Shown here piece after piece: positions 17,437 to 26,896 of a DNA stretch of 47,585 nucleotides. The translations under genes and the position numbers were made by a program. Origin of the DNA: Oceanobacillus jordanicus. GTDB lineage: Bacteria; Bacillota; Bacilli; Bacillales; Amphibacillaceae. The stretch spans positions 1-47,585 of the forward strand of contig NZ_JAIFZM010000022.1 of assembly GCF_022095695.1 (NCBI RefSeq), given 5' to 3'. Position 1 is the first letter of the stretch; every line of letters begins with the position of its first letter. Under the pieces are notes generated by a model. It made no database searches. It was given only the letters and a program-made list of their open reading frames with translations, and had not been told where the DNA came from.

Positions 17437-18177
17437 ATGAGTGAAGTAAGAGAAATGATTCGAGTGGATAAGCTTAATAAATCCTTTGGCGATTTACACG
17501 TGCTGAAGGACATAGATATGACAGTTAATGAAAGTGATGTTGTCGTATTAGTTGGGGCTAGTGGTTCGGGAAAAAGTACATTATTGCGCTGTTTAAATTT
17601 CCTCGAAATTAAAAACAGTGGGACTATAACGATTGAATCAGAAAATGTGGAGAAAGAAACCCACAATTTAAATAAAATTAGAGAAAAGGTTGGAATGGTA
17701 TTTCAGCATTTTAACTTATTTCCTCATAAGACGGTTCTTGGTAATGTTACAGAAGCACCTATACAGGTGAAAGGAATTAGTCGACAGCAGGCAGTAAAGG
17801 AAGGGAAAGAACTGCTCGATAAAGTTGGCCTTGGAGACAAATATAATGTTTACCCGTCAACATTGTCTGGTGGACAAAAGCAACGTGTTGCGATTGCACG
17901 AGCGCTTGCTATGAAGCCTGATGTGATGTTGTTTGATGAGCCAACTTCTGCACTAGATCCAGAGTTAGTAGGAGAAGTGCTAGCTACCATGAAAGAGCTT
18001 GCGTTGGAAGGAATGACAATGGTAGTCGTAACACATGAAATGGGCTTTGCTCGAGAAGTTGGGGATTGGGTGGTCTACATGCACGATGGAAAAATTGTGG
18101 AGACTGGCATACCATCTGATTTATTTGATCATCCACAGGAGGAGCGGACAAAAGCATTTTTAAGCTCCATCTTATAA
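17437..18177 (+). CDS. Polar amino acid ABC transporter, ATP-binding protein
   Basis: This 246-residue ATPase powers the importer. Motifs appear in the usual order: Walker [11 protein letters not shown]-loop [10 protein letters not shown], signature LSGGQKQR, Walker [15 protein letters not shown], and the H-loop VVVTHEM. The closest family is GlnQ/TcyC-type ATPases for polar amino acids. GGGAGGT precedes the ATG, 15 bases after the permease stop. It ends at a bidirectional terminator. Confidence 0.95.
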   Translation: MSEVREMIRVDKLNKSFGDLHVLKDIDMTVNESDVVVLVGASGSGKSTLLRCLNFLEIKNSGTITIESENVEKETHNLNKIREKVGMVFQHFNLFPHKTVLGNVTEAPIQVKGISRQQAVKEGKELLDKVGLGDKYNVYPSTLSGGQKQRVAIARALAMKPDVMLFDEPTSALDPELVGEVLATMKELALEGMTMVVVTHEMGFAREVGDWVVYMHDGKIVETGIPSDLFDHPQEERTKAFLSSIL

Positions 18178-18190
18178 AGGGGTTAAAACA

Positions 18191-18223
18191 AGGGGAAATC
18201 AGCTAACAAGGCTGATTTCCCCT
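18191..18223. terminator. Bidirectional terminator between convergent genes
   Basis: A perfect 13-base stem, AGGGGAAATCAGC (18191-18203) with GCTGATTTCCCCT (18211-18223), serves the ABC operon. Its far side also lies at the stop of the minus-strand membrane protein gene, which is followed on that strand by TTGTTTTAA. Confidence 0.85.
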
Positions 18224-18704
18224 ATTTCCTTTTCATAAGTAAATACAATCCAATTACAATTAATACAACCGGCCAAAATTGTTCAAGTGTATCAATCACC
18301 TGATAGACCCAATCGAGCCAAGGGGGGAGTGATACCGAGAATATAAGCAGGATAGAAACGGCAGTAAGGATGACTCCAGGGAAAAGCCCTTGTTTGACCT
18401 TTGTCCGTCTAACAAGGAAGGCAATCCCAATAATTAGAGGATATACAGCCCAATGATCTATCCAAAAATCATAATGCTGTATGCCGTGCAAATGAATGCC
18501 GATACCAAGTAAAACCGAGCCGCTGAATAGATTATGATAGCTTTTGGAAGTATAACTATGTATAAGAAGAGCTAAACCGATAATAATGATAATAGTCTGC
18601 CATGAATAGAAATCGGTTATAATCGGAAGTTTTAATTGCCGCAATAAGAAAAAGATACCGATTCCTATTAGTATATATGCTGGAAGTGCGTTTTGTTTTT
18701 TCAC
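18222..18704 (-). CDS. Membrane protein with LiaI/LiaF-like N-terminal segments
   Basis: The 160-residue protein is almost all hydrophobic, with about five or six short transmembrane segments. These include AYILIGIGIFFLLRQL near the start and FWPVVLIVIGLYLLMKRK at the end. The repeated pattern of IGIG or IIGLALL followed by a short loop and WQ or WP resembles the membrane part of LiaI/LiaF/DUF5668 proteins. Some of those sense or respond to cell-envelope stress. It starts with GTG. In position it corresponds to B. subtilis ysxD, a membrane protein of unknown function, but I cannot confirm orthology. Confidence 0.78.
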   Translation of the reverse strand: MKKQNALPAYILIGIGIFFLLRQLKLPIITDFYSWQTIIIIIGLALLIHSYTSKSYHNLFSGSVLLGIGIHLHGIQHYDFWIDHWAVYPLIIGIAFLVRRTKVKQGLFPGVILTAVSILLIFSVSLPPWLDWVYQVIDTLEQFWPVVLIVIGLYLLMKRK

Positions 18705-18855
18705 TATTTCACAAACCTTTCCTAATATAGGTTGATTTCTTGCCTATTCAATCTTATTTATGATACAGTACATTCGTACTAATTCATATACGTTATATCC
18801 TAACACATTGTTTCAGAATCTGTTCACATTTCTCTGCAATGTGACTGGATACACA

Positions 18856-18864
18856 TGTTATAAT
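18856..18864 (+). promoter_or_regulatory. Extended -10 promoter of the hem operon
   Basis: TGTTATAAT (18856-18864) is a full extended -10. No good -35 is seen 17 bases before it. It is about 70 bases upstream of the hemA start. Confidence 0.55.
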
Positions 18865-18932
18865 ATAGTTAATATGTCGAAAGCCATGGCACGAAGATGG
18901 ACTGGCTTGAAAGTTTTTTGGGGGTAGATGTG

Positions 18933-20303
18933 ATGCATATACTGAAGGTTGGGTTTAACTACAAAACAGCCCCAGTCGAAATTAGGGAAAACCTTACTTT
19001 TTCCGAGGATGCACTCTCTGATGCAATGGTAAAGTTAAATGAGCAAAAGAGTGTGTTGGAAAATGTTATTGTTTCCACCTGTAATCGTACGGAAATTTAT
19101 GCTGTAGTGGATCAAGTCCATACAGGACGTTATTATATTAAAAAATTCATGACTGATTGGTTTGATATTGATAAAGCAGAACTTTCCACCTATTTGCGAA
19201 TTGCTGAGGACGATGCTGCTATTGAACAGTTATTCCGTGTCACAACAGGCCTCGATTCCATGGTCGTTGGAGAGACGCAAATCCTTGGGCAAGTAAAGTA
19301 TGCCTTTTTAACTTCCCAAGAGGGCGATACAACGGGAACTGTGTTAAATGAGCTGTTCAAGCAAGCGATCACATTTGGTAAACGCGCGCAGAAAGATACA
19401 GCTATAGGACAAAACGCTGTATCAGTTAGCTATGCTGCAGTCGAGCTAGCAAAGAAAATTTTTGGTGATTTGCAGAACAAGCATGTAGCAATTCTTGGTG
19501 CTGGGAAAATGGGTGAACTTGCTGCCAAAAACCTGCAAGGTTCTGGAGCAACGGAAATTACGGTATTAAATAGAACATTGGAAAAAGCAGAAGTGCTAGC
19601 AGAAAAATTCGCAGCAAAAGCGGTTCCATTAAATGGGTTATCAGATGTCCTACTTGATGCTGATATACTAATTACGTCAACAGGTTCTGATGATGTTGTA
19701 TTGACTAAGAGTATGCTTGCTCCAATTCAGAAAAAACGCAAAGGCAGTCCATTGTTTTTAGTGGACATTGCGGTCCCAAGAGATTTGGATCCTGCGATAA
19801 GTGAATTGGATAATGTATTCCTGTATGATATTGATGATTTACAGCATATTGTGGATGAAAACCTTGCTTCAAGAAAAGCAGCAGCGGAACAGATTGAGAT
19901 AATGATTGAAGGGGAAATTGTTACTTTTAAGGAATGGTTAAAAACGCTTGGTGTTGTTCCTATTATTTCCGCACTGCGCCAAAAAGCTCTTTCTATTCAA
20001 GCTGAAACGGTACAAAGCATTGAGCGGAAGATCCCTGACCTAACAGATAGGGAGAAAAAAGTAATTAACAAACATACCAAAAGCATCATTAATCAGCTTT
20101 TAAAGCAGCCAGTTACACAAGCAAAAGAAATGGCTGGCAATGACAAAGCAAAAGAATCATTGGATCTGTTTGTTGAGATATTTGGAATAGAGGATGAATT
20201 ACAGGAAGAACTTGCGAAACAGGTAAAAAAAAATAGTACTTCCAAAAAAATAAATAAGAACGAAGTATCCTTTCCAATGCTGGACAGTATGACAACCATT
20301 TGA
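18933..20303 (+). CDS. hemA: Glutamyl-tRNA reductase
   Basis: This NADPH enzyme reduces glutamyl-tRNA to glutamate-1-semialdehyde, the first committed step of tetrapyrrole synthesis by the C5 route. The 456-residue protein has the catalytic Cys50 in [10 protein letters not shown], the substrate-recognition segment [12 protein letters not shown], the NADPH-binding [13 protein letters not shown] (about 187-199) and a C-terminal dimerisation helix. The ATG at 18933 gives the conserved [19 protein letters not shown] start; an upstream in-frame ATG at 18897 is not supported. It is the first of six hem genes transcribed together. Confidence 0.97.
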   Translation: MHILKVGFNYKTAPVEIRENLTFSEDALSDAMVKLNEQKSVLENVIVSTCNRTEIYAVVDQVHTGRYYIKKFMTDWFDIDKAELSTYLRIAEDDAAIEQLFRVTTGLDSMVVGETQILGQVKYAFLTSQEGDTTGTVLNELFKQAITFGKRAQKDTAIGQNAVSVSYAAVELAKKIFGDLQNKHVAILGAGKMGELAAKNLQGSGATEITVLNRTLEKAEVLAEKFAAKAVPLNGLSDVLLDADILITSTGSDDVVLTKSMLAPIQKKRKGSPLFLVDIAVPRDLDPAISELDNVFLYDIDDLQHIVDENLASRKAAAEQIEIMIEGEIVTFKEWLKTLGVVPIISALRQKALSIQAETVQSIERKIPDLTDREKKVINKHTKSIINQLLKQPVTQAKEMAGNDKAKESLDLFVEIFGIEDELQEELAKQVKKNSTSKKINKNEVSFPMLDSMTTI

Positions 20304-20318
20304 TGAAAGGATTTTCAG

Positions 20319-21140
20319 ATGATGTTTGAACTGAAATGGGTTTATGAATTCATTTTAATTATTTATGGACTAAGTTTGATTGGGTACTTTATTGATTTCA
20401 TCCAGAACAACCGGAAGGCAAATAAAACAGCTTTCTGGTTGCTTTGTATGGTATGGGTTATTCAAACGTTATTCTTGCTGTTTGAAGTCATTTTAGAACA
20501 TAATTTACCAATTTTCACGTTTACAGACAGCCTTTTCTTTTATTCCTGGGTGCTTCTTACATTATCGCTTATCGTAAATGCATTATTTACGATTCACTTT
20601 ATTTTGTTTTTCATTAATTTATTTAGTTTCTTTATTCTATTACTCTATATTTCCACAAAAGCTCAAGAAACTTTCGCAACAGGTGGAGTGCGAATAGTAG
20701 ATGAAATGCTGGTGGCCCATATCTCCTTGGCTATATTATCTTACGGTTTCTTCACGCTTTCCTTTTTCTGCTCACTAATGTATATTGCGCAATATCGAAT
20801 ACTGAAGGAGAAGAAAGGTTTAAAATGGTTATGGCGTTTAGGAGATTTAAAAATGTTGGATCGGTATGCGCTACTAGCGATCACAATCGGAGTGCCTTTG
20901 TTATTAATTGCCATCACGCTAGGCGTTGTTTGGGCTTACGTATCCAGCTCAGAGTTTTATTGGTTTGATCTAAAAACAGCGGGATCCATTCTCGTATTGC
21001 TCGTCTATATTGTATATCTTTTATTACGGGTAGGTCGTGGGTATAATGGGAAGCGCATTGCAATATATAATTCTGCAGCATTTCTGATATTATTGGTAAA
21101 CTTCTTTTTATTTAGTGTACTTTCAAATTTTCACTTTTAA
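20319..21140 (+). CDS. hemX: HemX, membrane protein affecting HemA level
   Basis: This is a polytopic membrane protein of 273 residues with about eight hydrophobic segments. It belongs to the cytochrome c assembly (CcsA/ResC-like) family, seen from the region AHISLAILSYGFFTLSFFCS and the later LGVVWAYVSSS with its Trp. In B. subtilis HemX lowers the cellular amount of HemA by an unknown route. The position between hemA and hemC is diagnostic. An AAAGGA site precedes the ATG; a second ATG follows directly. Confidence 0.92.
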   Translation: MMFELKWVYEFILIIYGLSLIGYFIDFIQNNRKANKTAFWLLCMVWVIQTLFLLFEVILEHNLPIFTFTDSLFFYSWVLLTLSLIVNALFTIHFILFFINLFSFFILLLYISTKAQETFATGGVRIVDEMLVAHISLAILSYGFFTLSFFCSLMYIAQYRILKEKKGLKWLWRLGDLKMLDRYALLAITIGVPLLLIAITLGVVWAYVSSSEFYWFDLKTAGSILVLLVYIVYLLLRVGRGYNGKRIAIYNSAAFLILLVNFFLFSVLSNFHF

Positions 21141-21161
21141 CGATCATATAGGAGGATATTT

Positions 21162-22091
21162 ATGCGGAAAATCGTAGTTGGTTCAAGGAAAAGTAATCTT
21201 GCCCTTACGCAAACAAACTGGGTAATTGAACAATTAAAGAAAGCTGGCGTTCAGAATGAGTTTGAAGTAAAAAAAATTGTAACGAAGGGCGATCGGATTC
21301 TCGATGTTACGCTTTCTAAGGTTGGAGGAAAAGGGCTTTTTGTAAAAGAAATCGAGCAGGCAATGTATGACAAAGAAATCGACTTTGCTGTACATAGTAT
21401 GAAAGACATGCCATCAAGCATGCCAGAGGGACTGACAATCTCTTCTATACCGATTCGTGAAGATCACCGTGATGCCTTTATTTCAAAAGGAAATGTGGCC
21501 CTGGAGGATCTTCCAGAGGGTGCCATTATCGGAACAAGTAGTTTACGACGTGCTGCGCAAATGCTTGCTGAACGACCAGATGTATCAATCAAGTGGATTC
21601 GTGGAAATATTGAAACGCGGATTCGTAAATTGCAGGAAGAAGACTATGACGCCATTATTCTGGCTGTTTCTGGTTTGAAACGGGTTGGTTTGAGTGAAGA
21701 ACTTATTACAGAATACCTTGAACCAGAGGTTTGTGTGCCGGCAGTTGGACAAGGGGCACTCGCTATTGAATGTCGTGAAGATGACCAAGAGTTGCATACA
21801 CTTCTAAATCTAATTAATGATCAATATACAACAATAACGGTAACGGCAGAGAGGACCTTCCTTCATTTATTAGAAGGTGGTTGCCAGGTTCCAATTGGCG
21901 GATATGCTTATTTGGATAAAGAAGAGATAGTATTAACAGCACTAGTAGGAACACCAGATGGTAAAACTATCTTGAAAGAGGTTGTACGCGGCACAGATCC
22001 CTATAAAGTTGGGGAAGAAGCTGCACGTCTACTTGCCAACCAAGGGGCTAAAGAAATAGTGGAGAGGGTAAAAGAGGAGTTTGACAGCTAA
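21162..22091 (+). CDS. hemC: Porphobilinogen deaminase (hydroxymethylbilane synthase)
   Basis: The enzyme joins four porphobilinogen units into hydroxymethylbilane. The 309-residue protein has the N-terminal [28 protein letters not shown], the [12 protein letters not shown] active-site region with its conserved Asp, and RRAAQML. Cys241 in [13 protein letters not shown] carries the dipyrromethane cofactor. GGAGG lies before the ATG. The stop overlaps the hemD start in TAATG. Confidence 0.97.
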   Translation: MRKIVVGSRKSNLALTQTNWVIEQLKKAGVQNEFEVKKIVTKGDRILDVTLSKVGGKGLFVKEIEQAMYDKEIDFAVHSMKDMPSSMPEGLTISSIPIREDHRDAFISKGNVALEDLPEGAIIGTSSLRRAAQMLAERPDVSIKWIRGNIETRIRKLQEEDYDAIILAVSGLKRVGLSEELITEYLEPEVCVPAVGQGALAIECREDDQELHTLLNLINDQYTTITVTAERTFLHLLEGGCQVPIGGYAYLDKEEIVLTALVGTPDGKTILKEVVRGTDPYKVGEEAARLLANQGAKEIVERVKEEFDS

Positions 22092-22852
22092 TGTCTTTTT
22101 CCCTTATGAAAAAAAACATTTTGGTTACAAGGGGAGCAGAACAGGCAAATCTCTTTGCCGATAAAATTACCCAATTCGGGGGTAATCCAGTGGTCGTTCC
22201 TCTGTTAGAAATCGTGTGTAAAGAAACAGATTCTACTTGGGAAGTATTGAGAAACCTATCTCAATATGACTGGATTTTGTTTACAAGTGCTAATGGAGTC
22301 GATTGTTTTTTTGAGTTAAGGAAAAAGCTAGAGAACTCTTCTTCTATTTCCGCCAAAATTGCCACAGTAGGGGAAAAAACGAGTAGTGCTTTGAAGCGAT
22401 ATGGGTATGAGGAAACCTTTACACCAGAAACATATGATGCGAACACAATGGCAAGCGATTTTTTAAAGAGATTTCCTGTCCCTGGAAAATTGTTACTCAT
22501 TCGGGGCAATCGCTCCAGGAAGGTGTTACCAGAGAAATTTCGTCAAGCTGGGTTGGATTTTGATATGCTGGAAGTATATGATACACATTTCAGTTATGAA
22601 AGAAAACCTCAGCTTATTGAAGCCGTTAGCAAGAATAATTTAGACTATGTTAGCTTTACTAGCCCTTCAACCGTTGAAGCTTTTTGTGAAATGGTGGAGA
22701 ATATACCAGATATCATCCCCTGTGTTTGTATAGGAAGCACAACGAGTCAAAGGGCAAGAGAGCTTGGGTTTCAATATATTTTAACACCAACTAAATTCAC
22801 CATTGATGGAATGATACAAAGCATAAGTGATCACATTTCAAAGAAGGGATAG
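22091..22852 (+). CDS. hemD: Uroporphyrinogen III synthase
   Basis: HemD closes hydroxymethylbilane with inversion of ring D. The family is poorly conserved, so the call rests on several weak signs plus the operon. The 253-residue length is right, and the start [17 protein letters not shown] is typical. [32 protein letters not shown] and [16 protein letters not shown] match the two-lobed fold. The ATG overlaps the hemC stop, with GAGGAG 11 bases before it; another ATG 15 bases on is a possible alternative. Confidence 0.94.
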   Translation: MSFSLMKKNILVTRGAEQANLFADKITQFGGNPVVVPLLEIVCKETDSTWEVLRNLSQYDWILFTSANGVDCFFELRKKLENSSSISAKIATVGEKTSSALKRYGYEETFTPETYDANTMASDFLKRFPVPGKLLLIRGNRSRKVLPEKFRQAGLDFDMLEVYDTHFSYERKPQLIEAVSKNNLDYVSFTSPSTVEAFCEMVENIPDIIPCVCIGSTTSQRARELGFQYILTPTKFTIDGMIQSISDHISKKG

Positions 22853-22857
22853 ATAAT

Positions 22858-23841
22858 ATGTCAAATACATCTGAGTTTAAACGACATCGCAGGCTACGTA
22901 GTTCTGCTTCCATGCGTTCATTAGTAAGGGAGACAAAAATAAGCACCGATGATTTTATATACCCTTTATTTATATTAGAAGGAACAAATGTTAAAAACGA
23001 GGTTCCTTCCATGCCTGGAGTTTTTCAGGTAACCCTCGATCGTTTAGAAGAAGAACTTAAGGAGATCCATGATTTAGGAATTAAAGCAATTATGTTGTTT
23101 GGTGTACCGAACGATAAGGATGAAGAAGGTACAGGTGCATTTATTGCGGAAGGAATTGTACAACAAGCTACGAGAAAGGTAAAAGCAGTCTACCCTGAAA
23201 TTCTTGTTGTAGCAGATACATGTCTTTGTGAATACACGTCACATGGCCATTGCGGTCTAATTCATAATCATGATGTTGATAATGATGCATCTCTTCCACT
23301 GTTAGCGAAAACAGCTGTATCACAGGCTGAAGCGGGTGCAGACATTATTGCACCATCTAATATGATGGATGGTTTTGTAACTGTAATTCGACATGCGTTG
23401 GACGAAGCGGGCTATACAAATATCCCAATCATGTCTTATGCCGTAAAATATGCTTCAGCATTTTATGGCCCATTCCGTGATGCTGCGGACAGTACGCCAC
23501 AATTTGGGGACCGTAAAACGTACCAAATGGATCCTGCAAACCGCCAGGAAGCATTGAGAGAAGCTGAATCAGACGTTGCAGAGGGTGCAGACTTTTTAAT
23601 CGTGAAACCTGCCCTTTCTTATTTAGATATTGTGCGCGATGTTAAAAACAATACGAATGTTCCTGTAGTGGCTTATAATGTGAGTGGGGAGTATTCCATG
23701 GTAAAAGCAGCTGCTTTAAATGGCTGGATTAATGAAAAAGAGCTTGTGATGGAAAAATTAACTTCTATGAAACGTGCAGGCGCAGACTTAATTATCACAT
23801 ACTTTGCAAAAGATGTAGCGAAATGGTTGAATGAAAAGTAA
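22858..23841 (+). CDS. hemB: Delta-aminolevulinic acid dehydratase (porphobilinogen synthase)
   Basis: The enzyme condenses two 5-aminolevulinate molecules to porphobilinogen. The 327-residue protein shows the metal-binding cysteine cluster in [15 protein letters not shown], which suggests a zinc enzyme. It also has the first Schiff-base lysine region [17 protein letters not shown] and the second active lysine in [20 protein letters not shown] precedes the ATG, only 5 bases after hemD. Confidence 0.98.
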   Translation: MSNTSEFKRHRRLRSSASMRSLVRETKISTDDFIYPLFILEGTNVKNEVPSMPGVFQVTLDRLEEELKEIHDLGIKAIMLFGVPNDKDEEGTGAFIAEGIVQQATRKVKAVYPEILVVADTCLCEYTSHGHCGLIHNHDVDNDASLPLLAKTAVSQAEAGADIIAPSNMMDGFVTVIRHALDEAGYTNIPIMSYAVKYASAFYGPFRDAADSTPQFGDRKTYQMDPANRQEALREAESDVAEGADFLIVKPALSYLDIVRDVKNNTNVPVVAYNVSGEYSMVKAAALNGWINEKELVMEKLTSMKRAGADLIITYFAKDVAKWLNEK

Positions 23842-23891
23842 GAGCCTACCTGCGGGACAGGATAAAATTCAATAGAGGTGATTGATTCGAT

Positions 23892-25181
23892 ATGGTTAAT
23901 TTAACAAATTCAGAAGATGCATACAAAGAAGCGGTTGATTTAATGCCAGGCGGAGTAAATTCTCCTGTACGTGCATTTAAATCTGTTGGCATGTCACCTG
24001 TATTCATGCAATCAGGCAAAGGTTCCAGAATTTACGATATTGATGGTAATGAATATATCGATTATGTACTAAGCTGGGGACCCCTTATATTAGGACATGC
24101 AGATGACCGAGTAGTTAGTAAATTAAAAGAAGTTGTTGAAAAAGGGACAAGCTTCGGTGCTCCAACTTTACTGGAAAATGAGTTGGCACAATTGGTTATT
24201 GATCGTGTGCCATCCATAGAAATGGTGAGAATGGTTAATTCTGGTACAGAGGCTACCATGAGTGCTTTAAGGCTTGCAAGAGGGTTTACCGGAAGGGACA
24301 AGATTCTTAAGTTTGAAGGGAATTATCACGGCCACGGTGACTCCTTATTAATAAAAGCAGGATCGGGTGTAGCAACATTAGGTCTACCGGATAGTCCTGG
24401 TGTACCGAAAGGAATCGCAGAGAACACCATTACTGTGCCTTATAATGACATGAAAAGTGTTCGCTATGCATTTGAACAATTTGGCGATGATATTGCTGCA
24501 GTAATTGTTGAACCAGTTTCCGGAAATATGGGTGTTGTTCCTCCTAAGGATTCCTTCCTACAGGATTTGCGTAATATCACGGAAGAAAATGGCACACTTC
24601 TTATCTTTGATGAGGTAATGACAGGGTTCCGTGTGGGCTTCCATTGTGCTCAAGGCCACTTTGGAGTGACACCAGATCTAACATGCCTTGGGAAAGTAAT
24701 TGGTGGCGGTTTGCCAGTAGGTGCTTACGGTGGTAAGCGTGAAATTATGGAAAAGGTAGCTCCAACGGGGACAATTTATCAAGCAGGTACCTTATCAGGT
24801 AACCCACTTGCAATGACGGCGGGACTGGAGACACTTAGTGCTTTAGACAAATCCTCCTATGAGCAAATAAATAAAAAAGTTGATCGCTTGATGGAAGGAT
24901 TTAAAGAAGCTGCTCATGCCCATGACATTCCACTGCAGATTAATCGGGCGGGTTCCATGGTAGGTGTCTTCTTTACTGATCAAGAGGTAATTAATTATGA
25001 GACGGCACAATCAGCCAACTTAGATTATTTTGCTCAATATTATAGAGCGATGATGGAGCAGGGAGTATTCCTTCCACCTTCGCAATTTGAAGGATTATTC
25101 CTTTCTACCTCACACACTGATGAAGATATTGAAAAGACAATTAGTGCTGTTAACCATGCCTTCGCGTCAATAAATAAATAA
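23892..25181 (+). CDS. hemL: Glutamate-1-semialdehyde 2,1-aminomutase
   Basis: This PLP enzyme turns glutamate-1-semialdehyde into 5-aminolevulinate, completing the C5 route started by HemA. The 429-residue protein has [11 protein letters not shown] at the N-terminus, [25 protein letters not shown], and the PLP lysine Lys268 in [33 protein letters not shown] is also present. GAGGTGATT precedes the ATG. A strong terminator ends the operon. Confidence 0.97.
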   Translation: MVNLTNSEDAYKEAVDLMPGGVNSPVRAFKSVGMSPVFMQSGKGSRIYDIDGNEYIDYVLSWGPLILGHADDRVVSKLKEVVEKGTSFGAPTLLENELAQLVIDRVPSIEMVRMVNSGTEATMSALRLARGFTGRDKILKFEGNYHGHGDSLLIKAGSGVATLGLPDSPGVPKGIAENTITVPYNDMKSVRYAFEQFGDDIAAVIVEPVSGNMGVVPPKDSFLQDLRNITEENGTLLIFDEVMTGFRVGFHCAQGHFGVTPDLTCLGKVIGGGLPVGAYGGKREIMEKVAPTGTIYQAGTLSGNPLAMTAGLETLSALDKSSYEQINKKVDRLMEGFKEAAHAHDIPLQINRAGSMVGVFFTDQEVINYETAQSANLDYFAQYYRAMMEQGVFLPPSQFEGLFLSTSHTDEDIEKTISAVNHAFASINK

Positions 25182-25200
25182 TTTTAAAACTTTGCTATAG

Positions 25201-25260
25201 AAAAGCCGTGTGTGATTCGAATTCCTTGAGAAGTCGAGTCCGCACGGCTTTTCATTTTAA
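25201..25260 (+). terminator. Rho-independent terminator of the hem operon
   Basis: AAAAGCCGTG (25201-25210) pairs with CACGGCTTTT (25243-25252). An inner stem of GATTCGA with TCGAGTC completes a long hairpin, followed by TTCATTTTAA. Confidence 0.88.
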
Positions 25261-25264
25261 TTGA

Positions 25265-25419
25265 AATGAATGGTTATTCATTTATCGCGGTGCACCCGTC
25301 CGTAAGACTCCCACTTCAAAACATAAAGTAAAACCGTTAGTTTTTAGTGGGAGTATACGGACGCTAACGCCCCGATTCGTTCAGCTAACAATCAGTGGGG
25401 GATATTGAAAACCTCCACT
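25265..25419. repeat. Palindrome-rich noncoding element between hemL and spoVID
   Basis: Three hairpins stand in a row with no open reading frame. First, AATGAAT with ATTCATT (25265-25282). Second, a large one in which CGTCCGTA-AG-ACTCCCACT (25297-25315) pairs with AGTGGGAGT-A-TACGGACG (25346-25363). Third, AGTGGGGG with CCTCCACT (25394-25419). The segments around the second and third hairpins share AGTGGGAG or AGTGGGGG cores and CACTTTAT-like or ACTTTAT-like tails in opposite orientation. This looks like a small mobile or REP-like element, perhaps the remnant ends of an IS200/IS605-type element, whose ends are imperfect palindromes. No transposase is present. The origin is an inference. Confidence 0.5.
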
Positions 25420-25526
25420 AATTGAAGTTTCACTTTATAAGCGTTTGAAAGTAAATTTTTCTACACTTTTTTTTCCTGGTATGTCCATTCTTTTTTTGAG
25501 GGTATAGATCGAATCGGCTAAATCAA

Positions 25527-25555
25527 GCATATCCCTAATTTGTCGTTCATATAGA
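25527..25555 (+). promoter_or_regulatory. Probable sigma-E promoter of spoVID
   Basis: GCATATC (25527-25533) and CATATAGA (25548-25555) are 14 bases apart and fit the sigma-E consensus with few mismatches. The start would be about 40 bases before the GTG. spoVID is known to be expressed in the mother cell under sigma-E in B. subtilis. Confidence 0.5.
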
Positions 25556-25603
25556 TGAATAAGACATATAAACATATGGAATATGTTGAAGGGAGGAAGC
25601 TAG

Positions 25604-26764
25604 GTGTCAAATAATCGCTCAGTTTTTAGTTTTGAATTGAATGAAGTTCTTTCTTTTGAAAGAGGTCAGGAAGTCGCGGAGATGAAAGGCATTTCGTTAG
25701 AACCTGATATTTCGATACAACCTTTTAATGAATACATTTCCATACGTGGAGTAATAGAGTTAAAAGGGGAATATCAAAAGGTTGCTTCTCAGAAAGAAGA
25801 TACGATTGAACTAGAAGACTATCAAGCAAAGCGTTTTGTTGAAAAAGTCGAAGAATACCCAGATGGTAGAGTGGAATTTACCCACCGTTTCCCAGTGGAA
25901 ATTTCTGTTCCTACCTATCGCGTACACAATCTTAATGATGTGTCGGTCTATATCGATTCCTTTGATTACGAGATTCCAGATGAAAGTAGTCTTAAGCTGT
26001 ATTCTACCATTGAGATATATGGGATAAGTGAAATAAAGGAAACACCGAGAAGTGAAATAGACCAAACAGACGTGGAAGAGGTAGCGAACGCAGAGCAACA
26101 ATTAAGAGATGACACGGAACAACCAGCTCATTCATTTGAGACGCAAGAAGAGGATGAGCAGCCAGATGAAACAGGCAATGAAGAAAGGGAAGAAGAGGAA
26201 ATACAAGATGACGAGTCTCTATTAGATAGAGAAAAATTGGATTTTCAGTTTGAGTTAAAAGAAAAGGAAGAGCCATTAGAAGAGGTTAAAGCCTTTCCGT
26301 TTTCTCCTCCTGAAATTCCAGAACTTAAAAAAGAGTTGGATGATGGTAGTAAAGAAGAAACAGAAGAAGGCAGATGGAAATATAAAGAAACGAAGTCCTT
26401 TAGTGAGTTTTTTAACAAATCTGCACCAGAAGAAAGTAGCAGTGAAAGTGAATCTGAGATATTAGATGTAGAAGAAAACGAAGAAGATTGGGAAGAATCC
26501 ACGGTAGAGTATGACGTACAGGATAGTTCAGAAAACCGTGAAGACCCTGTTCAGGATGTTAGCTACCTATCAGACATGTTCCGTGATAGTGAGGAGGAAA
26601 AATATACAAAGATGCGTCTTTGTATCGTGCAAGAAAGGGATACAATCGAATCTATTGCAGAGCGCTATCAGGTTACAACACTACAACTTATCAAGCAAAA
26701 CCAGCTCGATGATGCGTTTGAAGTGTCGGAGGGACAGCTGTTATACATTCCAAAGAAGAGATAA
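25604..26764 (+). CDS. spoVID: SpoVID, spore-coat morphogenetic protein
   Basis: SpoVID directs encasement of the forespore by the coat and binds SpoIVA and SafA. The 386-residue protein has the SpoVID N-terminal domain, seen as FSFELNEVLSFERGQEVAEM and QPFNEYISIRGVIELKGEY (up to about residue 140). A long very acidic, low-complexity middle (about 150-330) is rich in Glu and Asp. The C-terminus is a LysM domain, with CIVQERDTIESIAERYQVT and YIPKK at the very end. The start is GTG after GGGAGG. It is upstream of ysxE as in B. subtilis, separated only by a weak hairpin. Confidence 0.95.
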   Translation: MSNNRSVFSFELNEVLSFERGQEVAEMKGISLEPDISIQPFNEYISIRGVIELKGEYQKVASQKEDTIELEDYQAKRFVEKVEEYPDGRVEFTHRFPVEISVPTYRVHNLNDVSVYIDSFDYEIPDESSLKLYSTIEIYGISEIKETPRSEIDQTDVEEVANAEQQLRDDTEQPAHSFETQEEDEQPDETGNEEREEEEIQDDESLLDREKLDFQFELKEKEEPLEEVKAFPFSPPEIPELKKELDDGSKEETEEGRWKYKETKSFSEFFNKSAPEESSSESESEILDVEENEEDWEESTVEYDVQDSSENREDPVQDVSYLSDMFRDSEEEKYTKMRLCIVQERDTIESIAERYQVTTLQLIKQNQLDDAFEVSEGQLLYIPKKR

Positions 26765-26774
26765 AATTTAATTC

Positions 26775-26804
26775 ACTGCCCCTTGGTTAAAAACAAGGGG
26801 TAGT
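26775..26804 (+). terminator. Weak terminator or stem-loop after spoVID
   Basis: ACTGCCCCTTG (26775-26785) pairs with CAAGGGGTAGT (26794-26804), including one G-T pair, but the following bases ACTTATTTAC are only partly T-rich. Read-through to ysxE is likely. Confidence 0.5.
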
Positions 26805-26896
26805 ACTTATTTACATGTTAGGAAAAAATAAATCTCTACTAGATAGAAAGATGAGCAAAGACGGGAATAACAATTCCTCTAAGGTGGTGAGCTAGA

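Noticed and set aside
25261-25440. CRISPR array at the hemL-spoVID palindromes
   Set aside because: The repeats are inverted and unequal, not regular direct repeats with spacers; no cas gene is near.
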